64,000 nucleotides of DNA from GCA-003244245 sp050699515. GTDB taxonomy: Bacteria > Actinomycetota > Actinomycetes > Mycobacteriales > Pseudonocardiaceae. The number at the start of each line of letters is the position of its first letter. The first letter of the stretch is position 1. A program made the position numbers and the translations under genes. Below are positions 43,758 to 52,191 of the stretch, one piece after another. The stretch lies in the NCBI GenBank assembly GCA_050699515.1, contig JBOHFF010000076.1, forward strand, positions 34,003-98,002, written 5' to 3'. Under the pieces are notes generated by a model that ran no database searches, was not told the origin of the DNA, and worked only from the letters and a program-made list of their open reading frames with translations.

Positions 43758-44042
43758 CTAGCCACGGTGTGAGCAGTCGACCGCCATGCCGGCCTGCTTC
43801 ACACCGCCCACCGCCATAGCCGCGCGCAGGCAGGCCGGACAGTAGGCCGTTCTCCCGGAGAACTCACACTCACACTCACACTCGTTCGGGCAGTCCGTCC
43901 CCTCCAGGCTGGCGCTGTCCACCAGCGCCCCGCACAAAGCAACATAGGTTGGGTGCAGGCGCCATCTGGGCGCCAGGTCGTGAGCCGACAACAGATGAAA
44001 CACACCCTCCGGCAACCCCTCACCGGGCGGCGTCGGGCTCAC
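43758..44042 (-). CDS. Small cysteine-rich protein (HLLSA/CPAC type)
   Basis: 94 residues from GTG 44042, overlapping the preceding gene (other starts possible). FHLLSAHDLAPRWRLHPTYV, ALCGALVDSASLEGTDCPNE, then a run of alternating Cys-Glu and AYCPACLRAAM. Same plan as 44020, 28451 and 52192. A metal-binding small protein is likely. Translationally coupled with the next genes and downstream of an XRE regulator. Confidence 0.6.
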   Translation of the reverse strand: MSPTPPGEGLPEGVFHLLSAHDLAPRWRLHPTYVALCGALVDSASLEGTDCPNECECECEFSGRTAYCPACLRAAMAVGGVKQAGMAVDCSHRG

Positions 44043-44310
44043 CGGCCAACCCCGCCGAGGAGTCGAGCCGGGGCCGCGGCCCGGGCGGACTGCAGGCCAG
44101 CCCAGCATCCTCGTTCTGCCCCGCCGCCTCATCCAGGCACTCCGCGCAGTAGGTGATCATGCGGTCACACCCGGACTCGCACAGCGAAGCGGCCAGCTCC
44201 GCGACGGGCAGCTCAGCCCCGCCCAGCGCCCAGTAGACCCGGTGCCGATGGCACTCCGCCAGCAGCTCCCTCTCAGCCGGCAGCAGATGAGTGACGTGCG
44301 GCTCGCTCAC
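44020..44310 (-). CDS. Small cysteine-containing protein (HLLPA/CAEC type)
   Basis: 96 residues, ATG 44310 overlapping the previous stop. VTHLLPAERELLAECHRHRV, YWALGGAELPVAELAASLCE, then TYCAECLDEAAGQ. Member of the same small family as its neighbour at 43758. Function unknown. Confidence 0.6.
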   Translation of the reverse strand: MSEPHVTHLLPAERELLAECHRHRVYWALGGAELPVAELAASLCESGCDRMITYCAECLDEAAGQNEDAGLACSPPGPRPRLDSSAGLAGEPDAAR

Positions 44311-44642
44311 CGGCTACCGCCACGTCCGGCCGGCAAAGGGACCGCGCCTTTGGGCAGCACGCTCATCCCGAGCCACTCTGTGAGCTGGCCCCACACCGCG
44401 GTGGCCTCGGTCTCGTCCAGCTCGATCACACACGCACCGGTGGCGTGCGGATCCAGCGTGATCGTGCCGCCGACCTTGGTCATCACGACGTTGGTGAACC
44501 CTCTCGACCCGCCGTGGCGGATGCAGGTCGCGTGAAACACCCGCCGACTGCCAACCGGCCTCACCACCACGATGCCCGCAGCCACCTGGCCAGCGCCCTG
44601 TTGCGCATCCCGCACCTGTTGTGTGTTCTTGGTGTCAACCAT
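44307..44642 (-). CDS. Hypothetical protein (111 residues)
   Basis: ATG 44642. Central IRHGGSRGFTNVVMTKVGGT, then LDPHATGACVIELDETEATA and a WGQLTEWLGM helix. Overlaps the next gene by four bases, so it heads a three-gene string of small proteins, itself 64 bases downstream of an XRE regulator. The last motif resembles small actinomycete proteins that sit beside Scr1-like regulators. Unrecognised. Confidence 0.55.
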   Translation of the reverse strand: MVDTKNTQQVRDAQQGAGQVAAGIVVVRPVGSRRVFHATCIRHGGSRGFTNVVMTKVGGTITLDPHATGACVIELDETEATAVWGQLTEWLGMSVLPKGAVPLPAGRGGSR

Positions 44643-44706
44643 GAGTGGTGACAATGAACGCGATCAAGCCCGCGGCTTCCCCGGCCAGGGAAGCCACCCG
44701 ATCCGA

Positions 44707-45900
44707 CTACACGCGCAAACCCGCCCGGAAGGCCATCCCCCGCAACTCCCGGCCCACCGCGTCGCGTCGTGCCCGGGCAGCCAGTTCAGCGAGCACATCC
44801 ACGACGAACGGGTTGCGCTGCACCTTGCCGGGGGAAATCTTCTCGGCGCGGCGGAAGGCCCTCACCGCGTCGTCGTGGCGCCCTCGCATCCGGGCCAGTG
44901 CCCGGCCGTAGCCGGCCCAGTACGTGGCCCGTCGGGTCGGGTTGGCCAGCGCCGCGGGTCGGATCGTCTCGGCCACCCCGGCAGCGCGGGGATGATCGCC
45001 GCTTTCCAGCGCTACCGACATCCGCCACACTGCCACCGAGGTTGGCCCGAACCCCAAGTAGTAGGCGTTTTGCTCCCCCGTGCGCTCGGCGAGCTCGGAG
45101 GCCACCTCAAGCGATCCGTCCACCTCGGCCTGCTCCCTCTGCGCTGCGGCGAGTAGGGACCGGGTAACGGCGAGCGCACCGGAGAGTTGCTCGGTCTCCG
45201 GACTTGTGGGTGCCAGGTCCACCCGGTCAAGCTCGGTGCGCGCGAGCCCAAAATCACCCGAGGCGATCAGCCCGTTAGCGGTGCCAAACGCGGCGATCGC
45301 TATGACGGCGGGCTCGCCGAGTTCCTCGGCAGCTTCCCGACCCAGCCGCGCCGCAGCGAAGCACAGATCGTTGCCCGCGCCTGCGGTACGCAGCCATGAG
45401 TGGGTGCCCTGGACGTGCAGTAGCGCCGCAAGCGCGAGCAGCTTCGCGACGTCGTGCCCGGCTGCGATCGAGGTGTGTAAGTCGGCCACCAGAGCGGGCA
45501 GCGCGGCACCGACGACTTCATGGTCGCAGCGGTTCTGCGCGGCCAGGACCGAGTGCACTCGTTCGGCGATGACCTCAACACTGACGACCTGCCCGCTGAG
45601 GGACCCGAAGCTGACACGCTGAAGCGAGAGACGTAGTGCATCCACACCGGCGTCTACGGCGCCATTACCGGGTGCCGGCATCGGTAGCTCGGTCAATTCA
45701 GACGGAGCGATCTGCAGCGCGTTGGCCAGGGCCACGATTTCCGACCGGCTGTCCAGAGCACGCTCACCCCGCTCGATGCGGGATAGGTGCGACTTGCTGA
45801 TCCTGGCGAGACCGGCGACAACCACCAGCGACTTGTCCCGGGCGTTGCGGATCCGCCGCAGGCGGGCGCCGACCGTGCGCGGGTCATCGTCAAAGTCCAC
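44707..45900 (-). CDS. XRE-family regulator with helical C-terminal domain
   Basis: 397 residues from GTG 45900. Helix-turn-helix at about residues 10-60 (VGARLRRIRNARDKSLVVVA, then SKSHLSRIERGERALD). The remainder is TPR-like helices (VIAIAAFGTANGLIASGDFG, RATYWAGYGRALARMRGRHD). Likely first gene of the operon with the small proteins down to 43758. Its ribosome site (GAGGAG) is partly paired in a long hairpin just upstream. Confidence 0.75.
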   Translation of the reverse strand: MDFDDDPRTVGARLRRIRNARDKSLVVVAGLARISKSHLSRIERGERALDSRSEIVALANALQIAPSELTELPMPAPGNGAVDAGVDALRLSLQRVSFGSLSGQVVSVEVIAERVHSVLAAQNRCDHEVVGAALPALVADLHTSIAAGHDVAKLLALAALLHVQGTHSWLRTAGAGNDLCFAAARLGREAAEELGEPAVIAIAAFGTANGLIASGDFGLARTELDRVDLAPTSPETEQLSGALAVTRSLLAAAQREQAEVDGSLEVASELAERTGEQNAYYLGFGPTSVAVWRMSVALESGDHPRAAGVAETIRPAALANPTRRATYWAGYGRALARMRGRHDDAVRAFRRAEKISPGKVQRNPFVVDVLAELAARARRDAVGRELRGMAFRAGLRV

Positions 45901-45911
45901 CTGTGGCCTCT

Positions 45912-45974
45912 CCTCACCGGGTTCCCCCCACCGATGCCCCCGGGAGCTACCCGGGGGCGGAAACCTCGGTGAGG
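45912..45974 (-). promoter_or_regulatory. Hairpin in the 5' leader of the XRE gene
   Basis: Inner stem GCCCCCGGG (45936-45944) with CCCGGGGGC (45950-45958); outer stem CCTCACCG (45912-45919) with CGGTGAGG (45967-45974). The outer stem covers bases next to the XRE ribosome site. It also lies downstream of the minus-strand CRISPR array 2 transcript, so it may end that transcript or control translation. Confidence 0.5.
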
Positions 45975-46172
45975 AGGTGGCTCAAGGCTAGCGCTGCGCG
46001 GACTGGACGGTCCGTTCGGCCCGTGGCGGGGCGCCTTTGTGTGATCGCTCTCAGTCCCGGATAACGCAGGGGGTACCGCTCTCCGATTCTGCCTGTTCCC
46101 GCAGGTCAAGCATGCCGTTCAATCGTCCGTAGTGCGCGACTATCGGTCCGGGGTGGTGCGCTACAGCCCGAT

Positions 46173-46999
46173 GTTGCGATCCCTCGTAGGGGCAATGAGA
46201 ACCTCCGCCACTAAGTCCCCCGACTTGATGCTGGTCACACTCGTTGCGATCCCTCGTAGGGGCAATGAGAACCACCGTCGCAGAACATGATGAACCCGGT
46301 GGTGTCGATGTTGCGATCCCTCGTAGGGGCAATGAGAACGCGAGCCCGTTACCGACCAGCGTGCCCGCCAAGCAGTTGCGATCCCTCGTAGGGGCAATGA
46401 GAACAGTCGTTTCGAGCACGGCCAGCGGCTGCCCCCACGGTTGCGATCCCTCGTAGGGGCAATGAGAACCCGAGGCCGCCGGGGCCGCTGCGTCCGGTGT
46501 GCACGTGGTTGCGATCCCTCGTAGGGGCAATGAGAACCACGGCGTGCACGATCGGCGCGGCGCTCGGCCTCTGGGGTTGCGATCCCTCGTAGGGGCAATG
46601 AGAACCGGAACGTCGGCTCGGCTCCGTGATGCGGGTCAACCGGTTGCGATCCCTCGTAGGGGCAATGAGAACGTCGGGCGGCCACCCGGGTCACGCTGGC
46701 GCAGTAGTTGCGATCCCTCGTAGGGGCAATGAGAACAAGTCCTCGCTGACCTCGGGTGACCTGGGGGACATGTTGCGATCCCTCGTAGGGGCAATGAGAA
46801 CCGGCCCGGATGTCGCGGGCGTGACGCTCATTGACGTGTTGCGATCCCTCGTAGGGGCAATGAGAACTCGGGATGCCAGATTTGCTCCCCCTGAGGGCCG
46901 AACAGTTGCGATCCCTCGTAGGGGCAATGAGAACGTCATGTCCCACACGCATGGCTACGCCGGGACGCTGTTGCGATCCCTCGTAGGGGCAATGAGAAC
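46173..46999 (-). CRISPR. CRISPR array 2: 13 repeats, 12 spacers
   Basis: Thirty-base repeats identical to array 1 except for GAGAAC instead of GAGGAC at the end, at 46173, 46243, 46310, 46375, 46440, 46508, 46576, 46643, 46707, 46772, 46838, 46905 and 46970. Spacers 34-40 bases, all different from those of array 1 as far as I compared. The leader is on the right (47000-47120) and the array is read leftward. No cas genes are attached; it would use the Cas proteins at 34-42 kb. Confidence 0.97.
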
Positions 47000-47120
47000 C
47001 CCATGGTAAAGCCGCAGGTCAGGTACGGGATGTTCGGGGTGTTGGAGTTGGTTTTTGCAGCGATCCGCCGGTTGTGTGGGGACACGCGGTGGTCCGCTGC
47101 ATTTACGGCGTGTCGGCTGG
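47000..47120 (-). promoter_or_regulatory. Leader of CRISPR array 2
   Basis: Starts CCCATGGTAAAG after the last repeat and is a diverged copy of 34177-34297, including TTTGCAGCGATCC and a GGGGACACGCGG stretch. Shared with array 1, so it should serve the same adaptation and transcription roles. Confidence 0.75.
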
Positions 47121-47276
47121 TCAGAGGATGTCGTCGGGTTGGTTGTCGTGGTGTCCCAGCTGTGGTGTTGTGGCTGGGTGCCGGGTGGGAGGTGCCGTCG
47201 AGGACGCGGTCGTCGCTGGGGTCGATTGTGCGCTCCGTCGCCACGTCGAACCGTGTGATCTGGGCGGGGCTGGGTT
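47121..47276 (-). pseudogene. Relic of the cas2 3' end
   Basis: On the minus strand the segment ends in QPDDIL and a stop, exactly as cas2 does, and the DNA upstream follows the cas2 sequence (for example GTCGAGGACGCGGTC and ATCTGGGCGGGGCTG on the plus strand) with several insertions and deletions. The open frame is gone. It shows that array 2 came from a copy of the array-leader-cas2 segment. Confidence 0.75.
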
Positions 47277-47382
47277 GGTGGTAACGATCGGTCCGTACCG
47301 CCACCGTCCATCTCGACCTATCAAATGTAACTGACGTGGACCGTAACTGACGTGGACGCCATCGTGTCCCGCGTAGCGTTCG

Positions 47383-47838
47383 CTAGCGGGCGAGCAGGAA
47401 CACCACCACGGCGATCAGGCCGGCGACCACCGGCGTCACTGTCCAGGCGATCGCGAAGTCGCGCAGCGCCTGCGGTTGAGCCGGGCGACGTCGCGGCCTG
47501 CGGCTCCGGCGATCGCGCCGGTCGAGACGCGCGTGGTGGACACAGGCAGTCTCGTCACGGTGGCCAACGTCACCCACCCGCTGGTGCCGACCAGGACGGC
47601 CAACGCGAAGGCCGGGGTCGCAAGTGGCCGAGACGATGCCCTTGGAGAACAGCGCGGTGAGCTTGGCGGCCAGCGCCAGCGAGCACAGCGAGCCGGCCAG
47701 CGTGGTGATGGTGCCTCACAGGATCGCGGTGCGGTAACGGGCGACCCCCGCGCCGGCCAGCGTGGCGACGCCCTTGGGTACGTCGTTGCTGCCGTTGGCT
47801 GCGGCCAACGCGACGAGCAGCACGAAGACAGCGCTCGT
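47383..47838 (-). pseudogene. Inorganic phosphate transporter (PiT family), decayed
   Basis: Starts at 47838 with TSAVFVLLVALAAANGSNDV then PKGVATLAGAGVARYRTAIL, the N-terminal PiT signature. A TGA replaces what is probably a tryptophan codon at about 47716, the frame resumes with TLAGSLCSLALAAKLTALFS, and a frameshift follows. The end FAIAWTVTPVVAGLIAVVVF LLAR is in frame with a stop at 47383. The centre is shortened. It lies 17 bases after the ArsM-like gene and borders the array 2 duplication. Confidence 0.75.
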
Positions 47839-47855
47839 CATGACGGGCGCCGCGC

Positions 47856-49025
47856 TCAGCAGCAGCCGGTCGCCGGCTCGCTCCCGACGGTCGTCATCCC
47901 GGAGACCAGGCGGCGCGCGGACTCGGCACCGGCGGCCGGCGTCGCCGCTGGTAGTGCACAATCGAACAACGGTGCCGTGGCCGGGTCGACCGCCTCGGCC
48001 GGCTCCAGTAGGTGGAACTGCCCCGCGTAGGGCTCCCGGGCGTAGATCTCGAAGCTCTTGGCGCACACCGCGGTCGGCACGCCGCGGGTGAAGACGTGCT
48101 CATCGTCGTCGAGAACCGCCTTGAACGGACCGCGGTAGATCACCGCCTGGCCGTGGTCGCGGCATTCCCCTTGCTTGCCCTTGTAGGCCAGCACGGTCAC
48201 CGACCGGAACTCGATGCCCTCGACCACCCGCCAGGGCGTCGAGTCCCGCTTGACCAGGTGCACGCCGTAGAAGCCGGCACGCTCGAACGCCGCCAGGAAC
48301 GCCTCCTCCTGGTAGGCCCCGGAGATGCAGCCGCTCCACAGCTGCGGATCGGAGCGCAGGTGGGCGGGCACCTCGACCGCGCTGACGATGTCCGAGATCA
48401 CTGCCCGGCCGCCGCGGCGCAGCACCCGGAAGATCTCGCCGAACAGCTGCTCCTTGTGCTCGGTGGCGACGAGATTGAGCACGCAGTTGCTCACCACCGC
48501 GTCCACCGAGCTGTCAGCGAGCAGTGGTTGCTCGGCACGCAGCCGCTGCTGCTCGGCTTCCAGCGCGGTCAGCGTGGGTACGTCGGTGACCGGGTGCTTC
48601 GCGAGCCAGCCGGCCAGCGCGTCGAGATCCAGCCCGAGATCCTGGATACGGCCCTTGCGGAACTCCACGTTGTCGTGGCCGACGGCCTGCGCGACGGTAG
48701 GGGCGGCGCGCCGGGCCAGGGCGAGCATGTCGTCGTTGAGGTCCACCCCGATCACCCGGCCGGTGGCGCCCACCACCTGCGAGGCGATGAAGCAGATCTT
48801 GCCCGCACCGCAGCCGAGGTCGAGCACCGTGTCACCCGCCGCGAGGTAGCGGCTGGGATCACCGCAGCCGTAGTCGCGCTCGAGGACCTCCTCGGGGATC
48901 GCTGCCAGGAAACGCGGGTCGTAGTCCACCGGACAGCACAGCGCCGGCTGCGCTTCGAGTGCGCCGGCGCTGTACCGGTGGGCGACCGCGGCCTCCACGT
49001 CGGTGGGGGTGGACATCGTCGCCAT
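47856..49025 (-). CDS. ArsM-like SAM-dependent methyltransferase
   Basis: 389 residues from ATG 49025 with GGGAG upstream. Class I methyltransferase with motif I VLDLGCGAGKICFIASQVVG and VIGVDLNDDMLALAR. Cysteines characteristic of arsenite methyltransferases occur in LCCPVDYDP, SNCVLNLV and SGCISGAYQ. The C-terminal part (about 250-360) is the extra domain found in the longer ArsM type, which can lie in arsenosugar gene sets. It would methylate trivalent arsenic using SAM. The adjacent phosphate transporter pseudogene fits an arsenate/phosphate context. Confidence 0.75.
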   Translation of the reverse strand: MATMSTPTDVEAAVAHRYSAGALEAQPALCCPVDYDPRFLAAIPEEVLERDYGCGDPSRYLAAGDTVLDLGCGAGKICFIASQVVGATGRVIGVDLNDDMLALARRAAPTVAQAVGHDNVEFRKGRIQDLGLDLDALAGWLAKHPVTDVPTLTALEAEQQRLRAEQPLLADSSVDAVVSNCVLNLVATEHKEQLFGEIFRVLRRGGRAVISDIVSAVEVPAHLRSDPQLWSGCISGAYQEEAFLAAFERAGFYGVHLVKRDSTPWRVVEGIEFRSVTVLAYKGKQGECRDHGQAVIYRGPFKAVLDDDEHVFTRGVPTAVCAKSFEIYAREPYAGQFHLLEPAEAVDPATAPLFDCALPAATPAAGAESARRLVSGMTTVGSEPATGCC

Positions 49026-49168
49026 CACGGTCTCCCTGTAACCCGTTAGGGTGGCCCCCTCCGGAACTCTTACGCATCGACCTTGCCATCGGCACGTGCA
49101 GACGTCGATACCGTCCTAGGACCGGGGGTGGTGGTCAGTGCCCGACCGGAGGTGTGTATCTTCCTTTT

Positions 49169-49209
49169 GCGCTCCTGGGCCCGGACCCCCGACCTGGGTC
49201 CAGGAGCGC
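49169..49209. terminator. Hairpin between the ArsM-like gene and a regulator relic
   Basis: GCGCTCCTGG (49169-49178) pairs with CCAGGAGCGC (49200-49209), with further GC pairing in the loop. Terminator-like. The rest of 49026-49245 shows no gene. Confidence 0.5.
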
Positions 49210-49245
49210 TTCTCGGGTTTGAGGCGACCGGTGTGAGTCAGCTCG

Positions 49246-49537
49246 CCACCGTCCCTATGCGGTCAGCGCCGACCCCGAGTTGCGGGCACTCGTCGACGAG
49301 TTACGGACCTATCCCGATGTCGCGCCCGGCCCGCCGTCCGACGATCTCGCGAGCCGGTTGTTCGTGCCCTTGGTGCTCCGCCACAACGGGAGGGAACTGA
49401 GTTTTTTCAGCACCATCGCGACGTTCGGCACGGCGTTGGACATCACCGTCGCCGAGCTCTCCATCGAATCGTTCTTTCCCGCCGATGCCGCGACCGCCGA
49501 CGCGGTGGCATCACTCAGCGCGAGTGGCCCTCGCTGA
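49246..49537 (+). pseudogene. C-terminal fragment of an XRE/MmyB-like regulator
   Basis: The frame reads PYAVSADPELRALVDELRTY, then LFVPLVLRHNGRELSFFSTI and ATFGTALDITVAELSIESFF PADAATA. This is the end of actinomycete helix-turn-helix regulators with a MmyB-like ligand-binding part. The N-terminal 200 or so residues, including the DNA-binding domain, are absent. It runs opposite to, and overlaps, the 3' end of ctaA. Confidence 0.6.
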
Positions 49538-50439
49538 CGGACCCGGCAACTTGTCCAGAACGCTGCCATCGCCACCACCACCGAGGCGGCCCCCAGGACG
49601 TGCAGCGAGACGAGCGCCTCGGGGACCCCGGTGAGGTATTGAACGAGGCCCACCGTGCCCTGCGCGAGCACCACGCAGACCAGCACCAGGTAGCGTCCCC
49701 AGGTGCGGGCGGGCACGCCGGTGGCGCGAAGGGCGAACCCGAGGCCGGCGAGCAACCCGAGGAAACCGACGAGCAGGTCGGCGTGCAGCTGCGCCAGGAG
49801 CGCGACGCTGATCCCGAGCCGGGGCGTGGCGGCGCTCCCCGCGTGCGGGCCTGCGGCGGTCACCAGCGTTCCGGCGATCAGCAATGCGGCCAGCACCGTG
49901 ACGGTGGTGACCAGCAAGCCGCGCAGCGGGCCCGGCAGGTGCCAGCGCGGCGGGGCGTCGCCCTCGGCGAAGGCGGCAACCAGCAGCACCGCGAGCCACA
50001 CCAGTACCATCGAGACCAGGAAGTGTGCGGCCACGGTCCACCAGGCCAGCCCGGTCAGCACTGTGATGCCGCCGAGGACGGCCTGCGCCGCGACGCCCAG
50101 TGGCATCGTCGCGGCCAGCAGGACCAGCCGGCGCCGCCGGGGCCGGATGAGCAGCGCGGCAACCAGGCAGGCCAGCCCGACCAGGCCGACCAGGCCGGTG
50201 AGCAGGCGGTTACCGAACTCGATCCACTGGTGCAGCGCGGCGACCTCGGGATGTGGCCGCGGCACCAGGCTGCCCGGGAAGCACTGCGGCCAGGTCGGGC
50301 AGCCCAGGCCCGAGCCAGTCACCCGCACCACCGAGCCGGTCACCGCGATGCCCGCCTGGGTGATCACCGCGGCGATCGCGCTCACCCGGGACAGGGCCGC
50401 CAACGGGCGACCTTGGGTGGGGATCCCGCTGGCAGGCAC
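49309..50439 (-). CDS. ctaA: Heme A synthase (CtaA/Cox15)
   Basis: 376 residues from GTG 50439. Eight hydrophobic segments; motifs GCPTWPQCFPGS with paired cysteines, HQWIEFGNRLLTG, AAHFLVSMVL, HADLLVGFLG and LVSLHVLGAASVV with the heme-ligand histidines. Converts heme O to heme A for cytochrome oxidase; membrane enzyme. The family usually ends near FWTSCRV; here about 60 extra residues follow, encoded antisense to the regulator relic, so the natural 3' end seems to have been lost when that relic arrived. Confidence 0.88.
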   Translation of the reverse strand: MPASGIPTQGRPLAALSRVSAIAAVITQAGIAVTGSVVRVTGSGLGCPTWPQCFPGSLVPRPHPEVAALHQWIEFGNRLLTGLVGLVGLACLVAALLIRPRRRRLVLLAATMPLGVAAQAVLGGITVLTGLAWWTVAAHFLVSMVLVWLAVLLVAAFAEGDAPPRWHLPGPLRGLLVTTVTVLAALLIAGTLVTAAGPHAGSAATPRLGISVALLAQLHADLLVGFLGLLAGLGFALRATGVPARTWGRYLVLVCVVLAQGTVGLVQYLTGVPEALVSLHVLGAASVVVAMAAFWTSCRVRQRGPLALSDATASAVAASAGKNDSMESSATVMSNAVPNVAMVLKKLSSLPLWRSTKGTNNRLARSSDGGPGATSG

Positions 50440-50460
50440 GGCCCTGATCGTAAACCTTGG

Positions 50461-51366
50461 TCAGCGGGTGATCGCCGGGGTGAGTCCGGTCAGCTGCACC
50501 GAGAGGTCCCAGAGCCGGCGCGCTGCCGCGGTGTCCCGGGCGGCTCTCGACGGCCGCTCGCGCACCGGCGTAACGCCCAGCACGAGGAACCGGGGACCGT
50601 AGAGTTCCCCGCCGCGCACCGCGGGATCGGTGATGGCGCGCAGCATCGGCCGGGCGCCGAGTTCCGCGCTCTGGGTGACCAGCGGGGCCAGCTGCATCGC
50701 CTTGTTGAGCAGGCCGCTGCCTTCGGTGCCGAGGTCGGTGCGCGAGGCGCCGGGATGGGCGGCGATCGCGATCGTCGAAGCCCCGGCGTCGGTGAGCCGC
50801 CGGTGCAGCTCCGCGGTGAACAGCAGGTTGGCCAGCTTGCTGTGGAGGTAGGCCCCCCAACGCTGGTAGGGACGTTCCCCCCGCGGGTCGGGGAGGCCGC
50901 GGGCACCGCGGTGACCCATGCTCGACATGCTGGCGATCCGGGAGCCCGGGGTGGCCAGCAGCAGCGGCAGCAGGCGCGCGGTGAGCGCGAAGTGGCCGAG
51001 GTGGTTCACCCCGAACTGCATCTCGACGCCCTGCGCGGTGCGGGCCTCATCGATCGCCATCAGCCCGGCGTTGTTGACCAGGATGTCCACCTGGTGGTGC
51101 GCGGCGAGCAGGCCCTCGGCGAAGGCGGCTACGGAATCCAGATCAGCGAGATCCAGCGCGCGCACCTCGAGCCTGGCAGCGGGCGAGCGGCGCCGCACCC
51201 TCTCGGCCGCGGCATCCCCTTTGGCGATGTTGCGGCAGGCCAGCACGACCTGCGCGCCGCGGGCCGCCAATGCGGCAGTGATCTCCCAGCCGAGCCCGGC
51301 GTTGGCGCCGGTGACCACGGCCGTGCGGCCGGTCAGGTCCGGGATGTCGGACGGGGTCCAGCTCAC
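50461..51366 (-). CDS. Short-chain dehydrogenase/reductase
   Basis: 301 residues from GTG 51366 with GGAGG five bases upstream. Rossmann motif TGANAGLG near the start, NNAG in ILVNNAGLM, catalytic serine in ASMSSMG and YLHSK (Tyr and Lys) as active-site residues. Resembles the retinol dehydrogenase/protochlorophyllide reductase-like group of SDRs. NAD(P)H-dependent; substrate unknown. Separated by 21 bases from ctaA on the same strand. Confidence 0.85.
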   Translation of the reverse strand: MSWTPSDIPDLTGRTAVVTGANAGLGWEITAALAARGAQVVLACRNIAKGDAAAERVRRRSPAARLEVRALDLADLDSVAAFAEGLLAAHHQVDILVNNAGLMAIDEARTAQGVEMQFGVNHLGHFALTARLLPLLLATPGSRIASMSSMGHRGARGLPDPRGERPYQRWGAYLHSKLANLLFTAELHRRLTDAGASTIAIAAHPGASRTDLGTEGSGLLNKAMQLAPLVTQSAELGARPMLRAITDPAVRGGELYGPRFLVLGVTPVRERPSRAARDTAAARRLWDLSVQLTGLTPAITR

Positions 51367-51616
51367 GGCGTCCTCCAAGATGATTGAGAGCTCACCATTG
51401 CCACGATAGTGAGTCGCGGCCGACGCTCTGCCGGACGTTACGTCGATATCGTCCTCGCCAGGCTGGCCGGTGCAGCGTCCGATCGTCCCGGCTGAATAAG
51501 GTGTCGTCGACATCACTCCACAGGTTCTGGGCCGGTCGCGGTACTGCGACGGACATATGGTGTATATCTCACCTTTCACGGGGCTCGGTTGGGGGAACCG
51601 GCTGGCCGCCGGGAGC

Positions 51617-51757
51617 TCAGCGTCGGGGGCCGCTGGCTCGACCGGCGGCCAGCCGAAGATCTGGTGTGACTCGCTGGAAGGCGAAGTCGTGGTTTGTGGC
51701 GAGGTCGAGCAGCCGTTTCGCGGCTCTGAGCTCGGGCCCCTCGGCAGTAGTACTCAT
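51617..51757 (-). CDS. Short hypothetical protein (46 residues)
   Basis: ATG at 51757. TAEGPELRAAKRLLDLATNH then DFAFQRVTPDLRLAAG. The AKRLL...FxFQRV pattern resembles a short actinomycete family. The ATGA at its start overlaps the stop of a small upstream frame (51755-51900, read leftward) whose end TTRIVVRFEGEDHTVSIRPH looks coding but has no clear start. Confidence 0.4.
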   Translation of the reverse strand: MSTTAEGPELRAAKRLLDLATNHDFAFQRVTPDLRLAAGRASGPRR

Positions 51758-52191
51758 CGCGGGATCACCCGGACCAGGTGCGGCCGGATGCTCACCGTGT
51801 GGTCCTCGCCCTCGAACCGCACGACGATGCGGGTGGTGCCCAGGTATGACGAGCTCGCACCTCGTGGATGCCATTCGGACTCGGCCGGATGGCATCTAGA
51901 CAAGTCACATCATCCCAGTTCAGAGGGCATCTACCCCTCGCCGACACCCTCACGCCGAAATCTGGAGACGTGGCCGCGGGAGCGAACCACCCCACCGGCG
52001 TGGACCCGCGCCGGCGCCACCCAGTCGACCAGTTCTTGTGCGGTCAGCATCGGGGCGGTTTCGGGTTGCGGCCGGGCGAAATCTCAGCGTGTCCACGTCC
52101 GTGCGGACGATCGGGCTGGTCACCGGTCCATCTCGCGTGCCCCGCGGCGTCCTCGTTGTTCACCGGCGGGTTCCCGGCCGTGAGCCTGTCA
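51758..52191. other. Stretch without an intact gene
   Basis: Apart from the small broken frame at 51755-51900, no credible gene is seen in 51758-52191, nor in 51367-51616. Long frames here on either strand have no family features. The DNA probably consists of decayed accessory genes. Confidence 0.4.
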
